The position numbers and the translations under genes are program-made. A DNA stretch of 64,000 nt from Clavelina lepadiformis (taxonomy: Eukaryota; Chordata; Ascidiacea; Aplousobranchia; Clavelinidae): positions 689,501 to 753,500 of the forward strand of contig NC_135245.1 of the NCBI RefSeq assembly GCF_947623445.1, in the 5' to 3' direction. The notes under the pieces were generated by a model. It saw only the letters and a list, made by a program, of their open reading frames with translations. It was not told the DNA's origin and made no database searches. Within the stretch, counting starts at the first letter, position 1; the number at the start of each line of letters is the position of its first letter. Positions 24,778 to 37,400 of the stretch are shown here, in pieces.

Positions 24778-25800
24778 AGCGCATTTACATGTCAGCATCA
24801 CTAACAGAAAAGTTGATTCATATGCACATTTCATTGATTGTATTCTTTTTCTTTTTCGAAATCACTTTTAATAAACATCATCCACAGAAACCTAAGATAA
24901 GCAGTTTATATACGAGGCAAACAGGAAATAAAGTTGAAATATTTTACATGCATCGGAGAAAAAACTGTATAAATACCGTTTGTGCTTGTAAAGTGCTCGT
25001 ACTGAACAGAAAAATCCATTAAAATGAAATTGCATAGTTGACAAATAGTTGTTCCAATGGAATACCGCAAACAAACTTGGTACATTTCAATACAACACAG
25101 TGCGACAAAAGCACTAAACAATCCAGTACCTTTAAACTTTTGCCCAATGAATCGCTTCCATTTAATTTTGCTGCGTTTATCAGCCACTGAGGGGTGAGCG
25201 CTTAAATTGCCGGTTTTCGCAGCAAAAATAAAATGTTCCATAGTTGATGCTAAACCTTTAAGAACTTTATTCAAAATCATTCCAAGAAAAGATACGCACC
25301 CAAGAGGTTCATGAAAGGGAACCCCGATTTACAATAAATAAAGAAGAAAAGCTGGTGCAAGTTATAATAAACAAACAAAGAATTAAGGCTTCAGTGAACG
25401 CACGATTTGTTGTCAACAACTGTCATAGCCTACTTTCAAAGTTGGCCTACCGTCCGTACCTGCACATGTCCTACGGTCAAGGGGCAAAAATAAACAATAC
25501 TACAAAATAAAGATACTATCAGCAAATCAATATGTGCTACAATATCAGTAGGCTACTTTGTTAATGTAAATTACACTTTGGGTACTTAAATGAATATAAT
25601 AAATTCTTTTGTGCACTTTTTTTCTAATAAGAGTAGCAGAGTACTACTACAGTACTCCAGCAATGGGAGGGCTGCTGTTGGTTACGTCACGGTGAGCAGC
25701 CTTGGTGTTACGTCACGAACAGCAGCCTGTCAATCATTGAGCAGAAACCAATAGCAGGTTACAGCACCTGCTCTTTCGGTTACTACCCCGCCTCCAAACT

Positions 25801-26414
25801 TGACACACACATCCCAAAGTCTTTGTGTCTGCTTCCAACTGCTCGTTCAAAACTAAGGCTGGTGAATGATATCATTTTAAGGGTTTACTGCTGAATTGAA
25901 TAACCACCTGACATGATGCATTTTTATAAACTAGGCCTACTAGCCATAGACCCCTGCCGGCTGCAACCTGTATGGAAAGCTTGCGTTTTAGTGCAGGCAG
26001 ATAGGCCTATATACCAAAACAATTATAGGGTCTAAGATGGTTTACGTCAATATGGGTTTTCCGCCTAAACCGTTGGCTTTTAGTTTTTGTGGCAAGATTT
26101 TGTTATGCCACGTCAGAGACCTCCGTTATATCATAAAAACTTTCTAAACAGGCCCATCTACTCCAATTGTGTCGTCATTTGGTTTTACCAATCTACACTA
26201 GACCAATTTTTCTGACAAAATGAAATATTTTCTTTCAAGCTGCCTGCTGTGAGCCAAAATTTACTGCATATTTTTGAGCTGCATTTTGTCTTCTGTGCAG
26301 CTATATCAATTAAAGAGATGAAATGTAAGATATACATAATTACATAAATACAAATAATAGGCAAGTGTGCACCTGTCAGTCTGTGTAAGAGCAGAATTTC
26401 TCCAGACTTCCAAA
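25801..26414. other. INTS13 upstream region
   Basis: This non-coding interval lies between the repeat-rich block and the INTS13 start. It should contain the INTS13 promoter and 5' UTR. I recognise no specific element. Confidence 0.4.
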
Positions 26415-29400
26415 ATGTCCGATAGTGACCATAAAACTGTTTTTCTTATTGACCATGGACCGGCCATGGGAGAATCATCAAAGCAAATGGTTGAATATGA
26501 CATTGCTACAAAGTCAAGACCACAGGTATAGTTCAGCTACAGCAGTCTTAAAAGTCTTTTTAGTTCCTGAGATCCAGTCTGATGGTAAATGGTTTAATTA
26601 ATTTTAACTCTGATAGTGAGAAAAGTATTTTGCACGACCAAACCATTGTAACAATAGCTCGTTCCTTAAGTCCTGGTTAACCAGCTAACCTCTGTGTGTT
26701 TGTCGGCTTTGCGGCCGTGTGGTCTAAGCTTCGGACTTACAATGGCACAGCCCATGTTCAATACCGGTACCCAGTGGCACTATGATTGTAAAGCCCTGTT
26801 GCTTCAAAAACTACACCGCTGGGCTGTGGCCGATGATTGTAATTCGAAAACTTTTATTTTGATAACAAATAATAATCTTTTGTTCCCTCCCCAGGGCGTG
26901 GTTCCATTAGCTCCTGTTGCTAAGTCATTGTGGACGAGCAGCATCGAGGCGCTGTGTGAATATTGCCGGATTGTCTGGGATATTTTTCCTCACAATAAGT
27001 TGCTTCGCTTTGTGGTTGGCGACACGTCAGCAAGGTTTCTTAACTCATGGAATAAAGAGGAGCAGAATCTTAATCATGTAAGTTTGTGAGTTGGTTTAGA
27101 AAACTGTTCAATTAATTTAAAGTAAATTTAAACGTGAGTATTGGTTACATCTGGTTTGATAAATTCATGTTATCTGAATCAATGTTGTATATTTATCATT
27201 ATATGTTTGGCTTATTTTTTTCTGCACAACTGTTTTGAGATTGAAAGGACAGAGATCATAGAAGCAGTTCTTAACCTGGTTCTAATTAGTGTGACACTTC
27301 TTGCATTTACAATCCATCGCAATACAACACTTTCTATACCTTTAAAAGTTTTCACTGTCAAAAGTATCAAGGATATATTTACATTTTTTGTATGCAGCTC
27401 ATGAAATCGTTATCTGGAGTAGGTCCACCGTTAAAAAAAGCTGATGGCAATATTATGGTGGGTTTGGTATCTGCTGTTGGAGCCGTTGCTCAACAAACCT
27501 CTGCTCAGAACAAACTTCTTTCATCGGGATCCTCTGTCTCCAACAGAGGACGCATTGTTTGCATCACACAACTGAAAAAGTGAGTCGTGATTAAGTTCAA
27601 AGAAATAAAATTTGCCGTAATGTTTATTATGACATCACAATCATTATTGATGCTGTGTGATGTATTTTTAGCGATGTTCACCTCAAAACAATTGTAGATT
27701 GTGCGTGTGATGCCGTTAACAAACATTGTGAATCTGCATCTACAAATGAAGGGTGAGCAATTGTGCATATTCTTGTAAGGTTTCTCGAAACGATTATTTG
27801 CAAATCTGAAGCTTTATAAATTTATGGTGAAATTGATTAGTTGTGTTGCTAAGTTACAACTTTCTATGGTTTTGTTTAACATATATCGCTACAGCTGATA
27901 TGTTTGTTTAAAGAATGTTGCCGATAGACAGTCTCGAGCTGGTCATTATCCACGTGAAGCCATTTGGGAGCAATTCCGCCATAACTGAGCATAGTTTAAC
28001 TCCAGCTTCAAAGAATCCAAAAGTTTTAGTCGAAGCTCAAGATGTGAAAGCAACTCGTCATGGAATAGCGATCGCAAACAGGCTGCTACATCTCGTGCAA
28101 CGTCACTTTGATCTCTCCGTCACGAGTATAACCGGCATTCCGATGAAGGTAGAGCGACCATTGCTTTGCAATTAGTTGCATTGTCTTATTGATTATGACG
28201 AAGAATGCAATCCAAGTCAGTTACTGTCTTGTATTTCATAAATTTAAAAACATTTTTGCTAGTATCCTTCACAAGCTCTAATCATCCATTTAAAATGAAT
28301 TTTCTCAAATAAGGTTGTTTAATTTGAACTTGTCTCATCTTAACTTAAACTATTAACCACATAAAATTGATAAAATGCTCACTAGCAGGTTTGTTAGTTC
28401 CAAAAAGTATTGATTATTATGCGCAACCAATAAGAAATGAGTGGTGTGGACACTATACATACAACTGACCGTTGAACGAAAGCTAATGATAAAACTGCCA
28501 AAACAGGAAGAGCAACACGCCAACAGCTCGGCAAACTATGACGTGCTGCTACTACATCGTCGGTTGCCTGGAACAGCGATCAGGGAATCAGAACACTCGA
28601 TGTGGGACGGGGAACTTTCCTCCACGATGCTCCTGAAGTGGGGAACTCCTAAAATTAACTACAACGGTGCGTAGCTGATGTGCGTGTGCTTGTTGTGAAA
28701 TAATTGTAAGAGCCAAAGAAACTTTTTCAACATTTAATTTATCGCAGAAAATTTGCTCTGCTTCCTCACCTAAGTGCTTCCAAGTTATTGTGTAATGTTT
28801 AAGGTTGTACGTGGTCAATTCCATGTGTTGTTTTGCCTGGCTATTTTTCTAGCTACTTCATGCAATTCTCTGAAGTGCGAGTGCACACCCTCATCTTAAC
28901 TTCATTAGTGTCGTTTTTTTATCAGAGCTTTATCATTGTACCGGGGCAGCCAGAGTCAGTCCGGTCGACGTCAACAGTCGACCGTCCCTCTGCTTGACCA
29001 ACTTTCTACTCAATGGCCGATCGGTTTCTCTTGAACACTGGAACAATCGACCAGATGGGGCCGCTGCTGGATCAGGGGGCTCTCGTCAGATGACCCACAT
29101 GATCTCGTGTCGGGGTTCGGATATTTTCCTCCATGCACTGGGGATTTTTCGGCCCCCGTTTGAGGACCCACCAAACATATCGGATGGCCCAGGCGGAAAA
29201 GTCAAGGATTACAGGATCAGTGTGAGAGAAATTTTGTCAATGTTTGTCCTTCGAGTTTTTTTCTGTCAAGTCTCTTTTCCCAATACTTTGTAGGACTTCG
29301 GCGAGATCATAAAGCACAATCACTTACTGCCACTTGGTGGTCGTGTGAAGAGTGGAACTTTGCCAATAGATGGAGCCATGGCCAAGCTTGATAGAAGGAC

Positions 29401-30676
29401 TAGATACTGGCCGCTGGTTTATTCCAAGTCGATTATTTTTAACCTGGCAAAGACGGTGGATCCCCTCTTAGAGGCCATTGTCAAGGTATTATTGACCTTT
29501 ATCGATTGTGACGTTTTTTTAATTCATCTTAGTTTGTGACGTTATTATAGGAAAATCTGACACCTGATGACGTGCTGCAATGTCAACGGGTCATCTACAA
29601 TTTGATTGGTTTAGAGCGGGATGGTGCTGCGTTGCCATTGGTCACTTCTGCCGGAAGTTTAAGCCGTGGAATCAACAAACAATCGAAGAGGTGATAATGG
29701 CGTTATTGCCGGCTTCTTTATTCACTCGCAATTTGTAAATCTTCACTTCCATAATAAATCTCTTATGACGTCATAGAGAGGAACAATACAAATCGATGTG
29801 GAGGGAGTTGGAGGATTTGCTGAGAGCTCACTCGTCGACGTCATCGAAGCACATGGACATCCTTGACTGCATGCTTGAGTGCATCGGGAAAGGCAAGAGC
29901 TCCAGGACGAGCTCTTCCGTCGACAAACTGAAGAGGTGGGAGGTTCGCTCGTGTCGTTTATGACGTTTGGAGGACGTCACTATTAAGTCGACATTCAAAG
30001 CGTGTTTCCTGCTGGAGCCAGCGAACTAGCGGTTTTGTCATTTTTTGCCTCCTACACGATTCGGCGTTGTCAGGATTCTGCGATTGATTTTGTTTTGTTG
30101 TTATAGCAACGTGAGGTCGGGAGCAAACGAGATCTACGAATCCCCGGAGTCTCCTCCTCCTCTGAAAAAGTCGAAGACGGAAAACGAATCCTCAGCCAGG
30201 ATCCGTCCGCAGAAAGGTGGCGTCCGCAAAATTAATGATGTCATAATGGCAAAATATGGCGTCATAATTACATCATTATTACGTCAGGTACACAATCGTT
30301 ACTGAGTATGTGGACGCAGCGGGTGGAGAACACGAATTCACAAAGACACGTTGAGTTTTACGGACGACTGGCCAGCGATGGCAACAAAGCGGTCCTCTAC
30401 CCCAACTTCGAAGAAGACCCCAACAACGCCCAGAACACGCCCGCCAACCAGGATAGGCAGACATCCAGGTAATTCCCCTCACTCGTCATTATGATACGAA
30501 ATCCTCAGTATGACGTAATAATTGTTCCCAGGCACGGACACCATCGGTACCAGGGCCACCACAGATCAGGGACGGGCGGAGGCACCCGAGAAGAGGGGGG
30601 CAGAAGTGGAAGAAATACCCCCCAGGGGTCCAAGCCGAAGATGGCGAAGAAAACGCAGAAACCTTACCCACAGTGA
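26415..30676 (+). CDS. INTS13: Integrator complex subunit 13 (Asunder)
   Basis: INTS13 is an Integrator subunit, with cell-cycle and dynein-recruitment roles described for Asunder. Thirteen exons close exactly in frame to 724 residues: 26415-26525, 26895-27077, 27398-27579, 27672-27752, 27914-28148, 28507-28666, 28926-29221, 29294-29485, 29551-29690, 29777-29935, 30107-30216, 30288-30468 and 30532-30676. It begins MSDSDHKTVFLIDHGPAM, equivalent to the vertebrate start ending in KTVFVVDH. Other hallmarks are SLWTSSIEALCEYCRIVWDI, IPMK/EEQHANSSANYDV across one splice, CTGAARVSPVDVNSRPS, CLTNFLLNGRSVSLE, a TRYWPLVYSKSIIFNL segment, and a C-terminal LLSMWTQRVENTNSQRHVEF. The C-terminal tail is Gly/Arg/Lys rich. 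The length is close to the usual 700 residues. The gene looks intact. Confidence 0.96.
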
Positions 30677-31264
30677 CGTCACAAGAGGATGTGGGTAAAC
30701 GCGTCGCTTCGTGTCACAGTCGTAGATGAACTTTGACCTTTATGCGGAGGTGGAAGGTCAAACTGAAAGGAATGCTTTTGATAGAAAACACTTTTCAACG
30801 CACCATGGTGTTTATGATGTCACAATCGTCAATTTTTAATACACTGTGCTGTGGAAATGTTTGACGAATCAACAGTAGAGTTGAATGTAGAGCAGGCCGC
30901 ACAGCTCATTCACCATTCGTCTCATGGCTGTGTCGATCTGCAGAGTTGTTTTATGGCGCCATTTGTGGTTGAAATTTCATTACAATAACACCGCTAAATG
31001 ACGCTGGAGTTACATTGGAAATTACTATAACCTTTGAATTGTGACGTAATAGTCTTCTTTTTACTGGTAGTCGGAGAATGATTGTGACAAAACAATGAAG
31101 TGTTATTTAGTCGCCACCCTTCTAGTCAGCAGTGAGCGTGAGATTGTGAATACAAGATGTTTACGTTGATCGGTAGTAGATGCAGAAGTTAATCAAGTTG
31201 AGTCTTCCTGGAGGCAAGATTTGAACAATCCAGCGTCATGAAAAGTAACTCTTCCGGTTTCTTC

Positions 31265-31270
31265 AATAAA
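31265..31270 (+). terminator. INTS13 poly(A) signal
   Basis: AATAAA lies about 590 bases after the INTS13 stop and before the first supported RGS22 exon. It is the best candidate processing signal for INTS13. Confidence 0.5.
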
Positions 31271-31499
31271 ATCTTTGTTTAGAATTTTGCTGCGCGGTAT
31301 TATGGTCAAGGTCTAGCGGGTTTAATCTTGCGTCAAATTGTAAAAGTTTTTCTGGGAAAAAAATTAAGTTGTCAGTTTGGGTGTTTAAGTTTTCTTTATT
31401 CAAAATCTAACCCTTGTCATATGTATTTCATGGAACCCGTTGCCAGCGCCAACAATCAACCTTTTGTTGGTTAATAAGTAATCTTGGCAACCCTCAAGA

Positions 31500-34400
31500 T
31501 TTTGTTGCTTTCTAGGTATTGATATTGTGACGTCAGATTCCTTGGAGGAGTCGCTTTCCTGCGACGATTTATTTCTCGAATATTTCAACAAGTTTCTCAC
31601 ATTTCCGGTAAGTGACGTCATAATGGTCTTTCGTGACGCAAAACTATATGAGATGTAAAAAGTGCGAAAAATTTTTATTCTTTGAAAAGATTTTTTGAAA
31701 AGGTTTCTTTTCAAAGCTTTGTGTTTTAATGAAAGAAACATAACTTTAACAAAAGAAATTCAACAGTAGTTGGCCAATGTGGTTTGGTTATGACGAAATA
31801 ATCAATAGTATGACAACATAACGAGCACAAAGGTGATAAATAGAGACCAGTTGTTTGAAAGCAAAGCACCATCGAAGCTTCTTTGTCCGTTTATTTACTC
31901 ATCGCTACTCGGCCCGTTTGAAACTTGCCTGTTGTAGAATATTAGTATTTCGTCATAATCAATAAATCTGCCATAACTTGTATTAATATCTCCTATCATA
32001 AAGACGATTATGATGTCATCAAATACCATTGTTTGCTCAGGCGTTCCCGCAGCGTTTATGTTACAGTCGATTTACGGGGACCTTCCACGACCTGGAGAAA
32101 GAAACCCCTCCTGTGGCCCCCATTTGCGATAACCAGGATGGTGCTGATGACGTCAGTAGAATTTTCTCGCGGCACAGCAACGGCGGAAGAGGTCAAGGGG
32201 GTGAGATAACTTTGTCGTCATCAAGACATGAGTGTTGGGAAATACGAGATTTTTATTCCGGAATTTGATCGAGTTTCTATTTCAAAAATTCCCGTTTAAA
32301 CTTTTTATGTTTCCATCACATTGTTAGGGATTATACCCGGCGGGACCGCTACGGCAGGGGGTCGCGCCAATGGGGCAACGGGGCCAATTTACGCCGCGAA
32401 AGATGACGAAAGGGAAAGGTTGATCAACTGGGCGAAGGAGTATCGTCTTCCTTTTTTCACAGAGTAAGTTCTGTGACGTAACACGCGAAAGTCTATGACG
32501 TGACAGTTATACCGGTGTCAATGACGTCACGCACTTCCACATCAAAAATGCTTTGGAGTCTCTGTTGACAAAATTTGGTATCTATTTGTTTGTCAGAACT
32601 CAAATGTACCGGGAGTTGAAACTCTGTAAGCTTTTGGTTCGTCCACTCGATCCCCGACGTGGTAGCAGCCGCATCAGAGGCTACAGTCGTCTTTCTATAG
32701 GATACACCACCACAACGTCTATGATCAGCGGGACTGGAAGGAACGAATCCCCGCTGAGAGCACTAACAAGCCTCGATGATCAATCGTCGATCGATTGGGC
32801 GGAAGTGACCAGCGATAAATTCACCACCATCCCGAGACCTGCCAGCAAAGCATTCAGTTTACCTCCCAACATGGGATTAGGTAAAAACATACAGTAATTC
32901 TTCCGTTTTCAGTTGTTTATTTGAATTTTTTGTCGTTTTTCAGGGCGAACTTTTTCGGCCACAGCTTTGTACGAGACTTCTGCAACTGAAAGCAGCAGCA
33001 TCGACAACAGGATGGTTGCTAAGCGACCGTGCACGCACAAACGACGGTATCCAATCACATCGCCTTCCTCCAGGAGGCCTGACCAATCAGAAAGCAGTAG
33101 ACCGAACCTAATGTCCGACTCGGGTCTGGGCACTGCCGCCGTCGACTACGCACAGAGTGGTGAGAAGTTCATATTGTTTAAATGTCTATTTATATGAACT
33201 AGTGAGTTGCAGTTGTGGTTGCACAACAACGAGCGCGTCATGGAAAGATGTTAGAATGTTTCAATTTTTGCATACTTGGCTAAATATCTTTGCGATTTAA
33301 ACCGCAGTTTACTCAAAATCCTAATGTTTGGCGTGATAACACTGATGGAATGTGACGTAATAATAGCTTAGTGTTTGATAAAAAGAGAAGTGACTGTGAT
33401 AATCTTTCGCCCTTTGTGTTCATCACAATGGAACAATGAATTCTAGGGTTTCCAGCAAACCAGACCAAACTACTATTACAGGTTTTAACGCGCGGGTTTA
33501 ATTTCTTATAAACAAGGATCTCTCTTTGATCGAATGTTTTGAACCAATTTTATTATGAGTTCAAATATTTAAGCAAAATTATCGACTATAGCAAACCACA
33601 ACCGAATATGGAAGTTAGGGTTATTTCTGTTTTAAACGGTGAGTCCGATACCCGAATGGCTCAACCCTGATGGCAACATTATGATTTGCAACATACTACT
33701 GGAAAAATAACGAACATTTCACCTTTGACCTCAGGCATGAGCGAAAAAACGCGAACAATCGCGACTCGTGCCGACACCCTGGGCGTGGGGTCGCGATGGG
33801 AGAGTGAGGAGGGGTACAGCACCCGGACCGCTGGGTCCAGAAGTAAAACGGCTATGACGTCATCGTCGTTGCCTGGCGACGGCTACCTCACCCCAGCTTC
33901 GCCAACCTGGATTCTGCTTAACGGAGGTAGGTCCTATGTTACGTCACAATACGTTTATTGTAGTCAAGTGTAACGTAACAATTAAACCTACATAGACTCC
34001 AAGTACGAGGGGAAGAGCGCGCTTAGGACGGCAGAGTCCCCAAGTAAGCCCCACAGGGCGACCATCGTCTTACCAAAGACTCGAACCCAGGGCCCCATGG
34101 TCCGCATAGCCGCCGAGTAAGTGACCCAATTGCCGCATAATGAATCGATTTTTACGTAATAATAGTAGTTTCCGATCATTTCAATGGCCATTGCGACTTT
34201 TGAAAGGTCAAGTACCGAGATCGACACAACTACACAGAACACGTCAAAAACAGCTGACGAACAAGCTGATGACGAATTCACCTATGACGACGAAACGAAT
34301 GACGTCATCGATGACGAAGACGACGATTTCGACGACGAGGAAGGAGTTCTAGATTTCGACGATCGGGACTCCTCTTGTGAGGAAACAGAAACGGAAATAG

Positions 34401-37400
34401 CGACAATCGAAAAAGTCCACTCGATGTCGCTGCAGCACATCAAAGAAAGAATTTTCAGAACGGTTTGTCCACGTCCAGCCATGACGTCATAATGCTAATT
34501 TCGTTGTCACAAAAACTTTCAATTTTTTCCAATTTTCCTCAGAAATCTGGAATGGATAGTTTTGTCCGATTTCTACGGGGAACCCCCGGTCAAAACCTGT
34601 TCGAGTTTTGGTTGGACACGGAGGAGTTCAAAGACTCCGTGACGCGATTTGAAGCGTGAGCGAGAACTTAATTGACAGTTTAATGGAAATTTACTTTGTA
34701 CTTATTAACCAGCTGACGATCTATATCCCTGTTTCAATTTTTAAAAAATTTAATTTTCCAGGCGACCTGCTTCTGGTCTTTCATCAGAACTTGTGCTAGC
34801 GTCATCTAGCGGTCACCCCGACAGCGACGAAAGCGCTCTCCGCTTGAAACGTCATCGGTTATTTCGTAATATTCTGGATCGCTACAAATTCTCTTTGACT
34901 TCGGAAGCGACAGAACAGATAAGAGAGGCGCAGGTATGACGTCACAATCATAGTTATATCGTCAATACCGCCAACAAGTAAAACGAAAGTTTAACCAAAT
35001 ACTACATCGATGTAAGGTTGCCGACATCGCGGCTGTTTGTGTTTTAAATTTTCAGGGAACGCTTCAAGATGTTGCTGCTTATATTTTTGTATTTCTGAAT
35101 ATTTTGTGAAAATCTTTTTCTTGCAATCTTTTAATCTTTTAATCTTTTTCAACCAAAGGCAAATCAAGGATTGAGTTATCGTGTCTTTTCCCGCGCTCAG
35201 TATGACGTATTACGAAGACTGCGATCCTATTGGTTGCCCAGATTCGTGATTCATAAAAGATCGGATCCAAAGTTCAAGAACAGCCTCGCCACAGGTGAGA
35301 TTCAACGTCCTGGTCCTGATTGAGGGAAATCCCTGAATCTTGGATCCCTGTTTTCTACGGATTTGAATCCCATGTTTTACCGTTTAAAATCTTTTGCAAG
35401 AAACTGCCTGAAATTTTAATAAAATTTGGTCATTTTGCGCCCCCACAACAGGGATTTGGGACGACGAGGACCCCTTCGCGTATAACCCGGTAATCCCTCG
35501 CCCTACTATACCGTGTTTACCTCTTCTCAGTGTCGGGTTCGTGAACTTCCCTGACAAAGCGACCCCAGATGAACTCACGATGCAGACTCTCGAGGTGGGG
35601 GTGGTTCTATTACGTCACAATGGACGATTTGTGACTTTGGTCTGACTTCGAAATTTTCTTCTCAGTCCGCTACCGCCCAGGTCGCCGCCGCCACTGCTGC
35701 AAGACCATCGACGTCACAGATACGCGTGATGTCAGCCCGTTCCGGCTCATTGCACACGGTGCTTCGTGCGTTGGAGGCGGAATTAGAGGCAGGGTTTCCA
35801 TTTCAAAATTACACTCGCAGGTGATTTTCTTGAAAATTCGACAATTCACTAAATTTTAGCGTTTCAGTGTTTTGCCACTCCCACCAGATGTTGGTCAAAG
35901 GTCAGAATTTTAATATTCCAGGCATCTCGCTTCTACAATTTTGGCAATTTAATCGGCAAAACAATTATTTCTTATTAAAGCTGTTCACAGGCACGAACCG
36001 AAAGAAGTCGGAAACACTTACGCCTTCCTGATGAGTCTGGAGTACCTCATCGACCAGAGCGCGGACAAGCGGCCTTCTAACAACACAGGGCAAGCTTCAG
36101 GTGCCATCATGTGCTCTTTCTAACTTGGACAATTTTTCCAGCAGGGTCCACCTATTGGTACTCATGGGTGGAACAAACACTGGAGTCAAAGCAAAACAAT
36201 AGAAAATATAACTATTTTCCTGGATATAATAAACAATACTTTTCCTTGTTCTCACTCCAGTGCTCGTTCTGCGTGCGATAGGTTTCGATCAACACAAGAT
36301 TTGTCACAGATATCTTTGATATTTTCTGTCCAACGTGCTCATAAAATTTTGCTATAATTCCCAGTTTTACTCAACGCCGTTGAAGCCTACTCTCTTTACC
36401 AAACCTTCCTCATCCGGGACTCTCCCCTCTACGTCAAACCACCCAGGAAGTTGACGACATCGCTCTCTTCGCTACAGCGAGCACTCAGAGACGCAACCGC
36501 TCCTCGGTCACGTGAGTTGGTACTTGTCGGTTATCCAAGCTCAAGCCTTTTATGACGTCATATATGGTATTATTGCAGAACAAACAGGTTTTGTTTCGTC
36601 GTCGCTCTTTCGTCAGGTGAAGCAACACGCCGTGGCAGTGACGTCAGCCTGTCTGAAGAGATACAGGAAGCACGAGATAGCAGCCTACCATCAGTGAGAT
36701 GTCGTTGTCATGGAAACACGCACTCTATAACTTTACGTTTTTGGAGCTTCACGTTTTCAAGAAATTAAATTTTTGATCACTTTGTTAAAATGTTTCTCCT
36801 CAATGTCACGTTGCTAAAATTTCAGGTCAAAAACGGGTCGAAAACCGGAGTCCCCTACCGAGGCCCCGACCAGCGAGACCCCAGAAACACCCCTGCACGA
36901 CGACGTTTGCAAGAAAGCTGACGACGAGTCCTTGAGCGAGTCGGCGACCACTTTCAGCAACTTTCAACCTTACTACTCAGGTTGATATGTCTTCTGCACA
37001 CAAACTGGAACCGAAACATTCCGAGTTCGATTGATATTTTCCCCGAATTTGACTTTCAATCTTTTGCTCTTAAACTCGCTTTTAATCTTGAGTTGATGTG
37101 ATTGTAGCTGGCCTGGTTGTGCTGGAAATTTTTGTAATTTCTTCAATACAGCATTTTACCAATCAAAATTATTCCTTTCAACTCTTTTAGAAGATGACTC
37201 AACCGAGACCGATTCTGCGAGCACAATGTACTCTTATGACGTCGAGAGAATCCGCCAATTAGCGAGCTCCATTCGACAAAAGGGCGCGAAAAAGCCACAG
37301 CGACCACCACTGAAGAAAGTTGCTGCAGCGAAGAAGGTGTTAAAAACCAGGGGAACCACCGCAGCAGCCAAAGGACACCTAGCGACAAAGGTAACATGGA

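Larger units (their letters stand above)
20860..25800 (+). mobile_element. Candidate large DNA transposon coding C2H2, Ulp1/C48 and PHD segments
   Basis: Both flanks carry a short repeat in inverted orientation. On the left, CTGCTATCCGTGACGTCAC-like units occur at about 21.05, 21.09 and 21.13 kb. On the right, the reverse complement of the same type (CTGCTGTTCGTGACGTAAC) occurs at about 25.68-25.73 kb. Between them are coding-like pieces on the plus strand: a C2H2 finger, a Ulp1-type peptidase and a PHD-like finger. Subterminal inverted repeats around such genes fit a large DNA transposon. I did not find an unambiguous terminal inverted repeat or target duplication, so the ends are approximate and the superfamily is unassigned. 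No transposase core is recognised. It could instead be a host gene inside repeat-rich DNA. Confidence 0.5.

Noticed and set aside
24906-25280. 124-codon minus-strand open frame inside the candidate Ulp1/PHD element
   Set aside because: Not recognised as any family, no supported splice partners, and it opposes the strand of the Ulp1/PHD exons. It could be a real element gene, but the sequence alone does not support a call.
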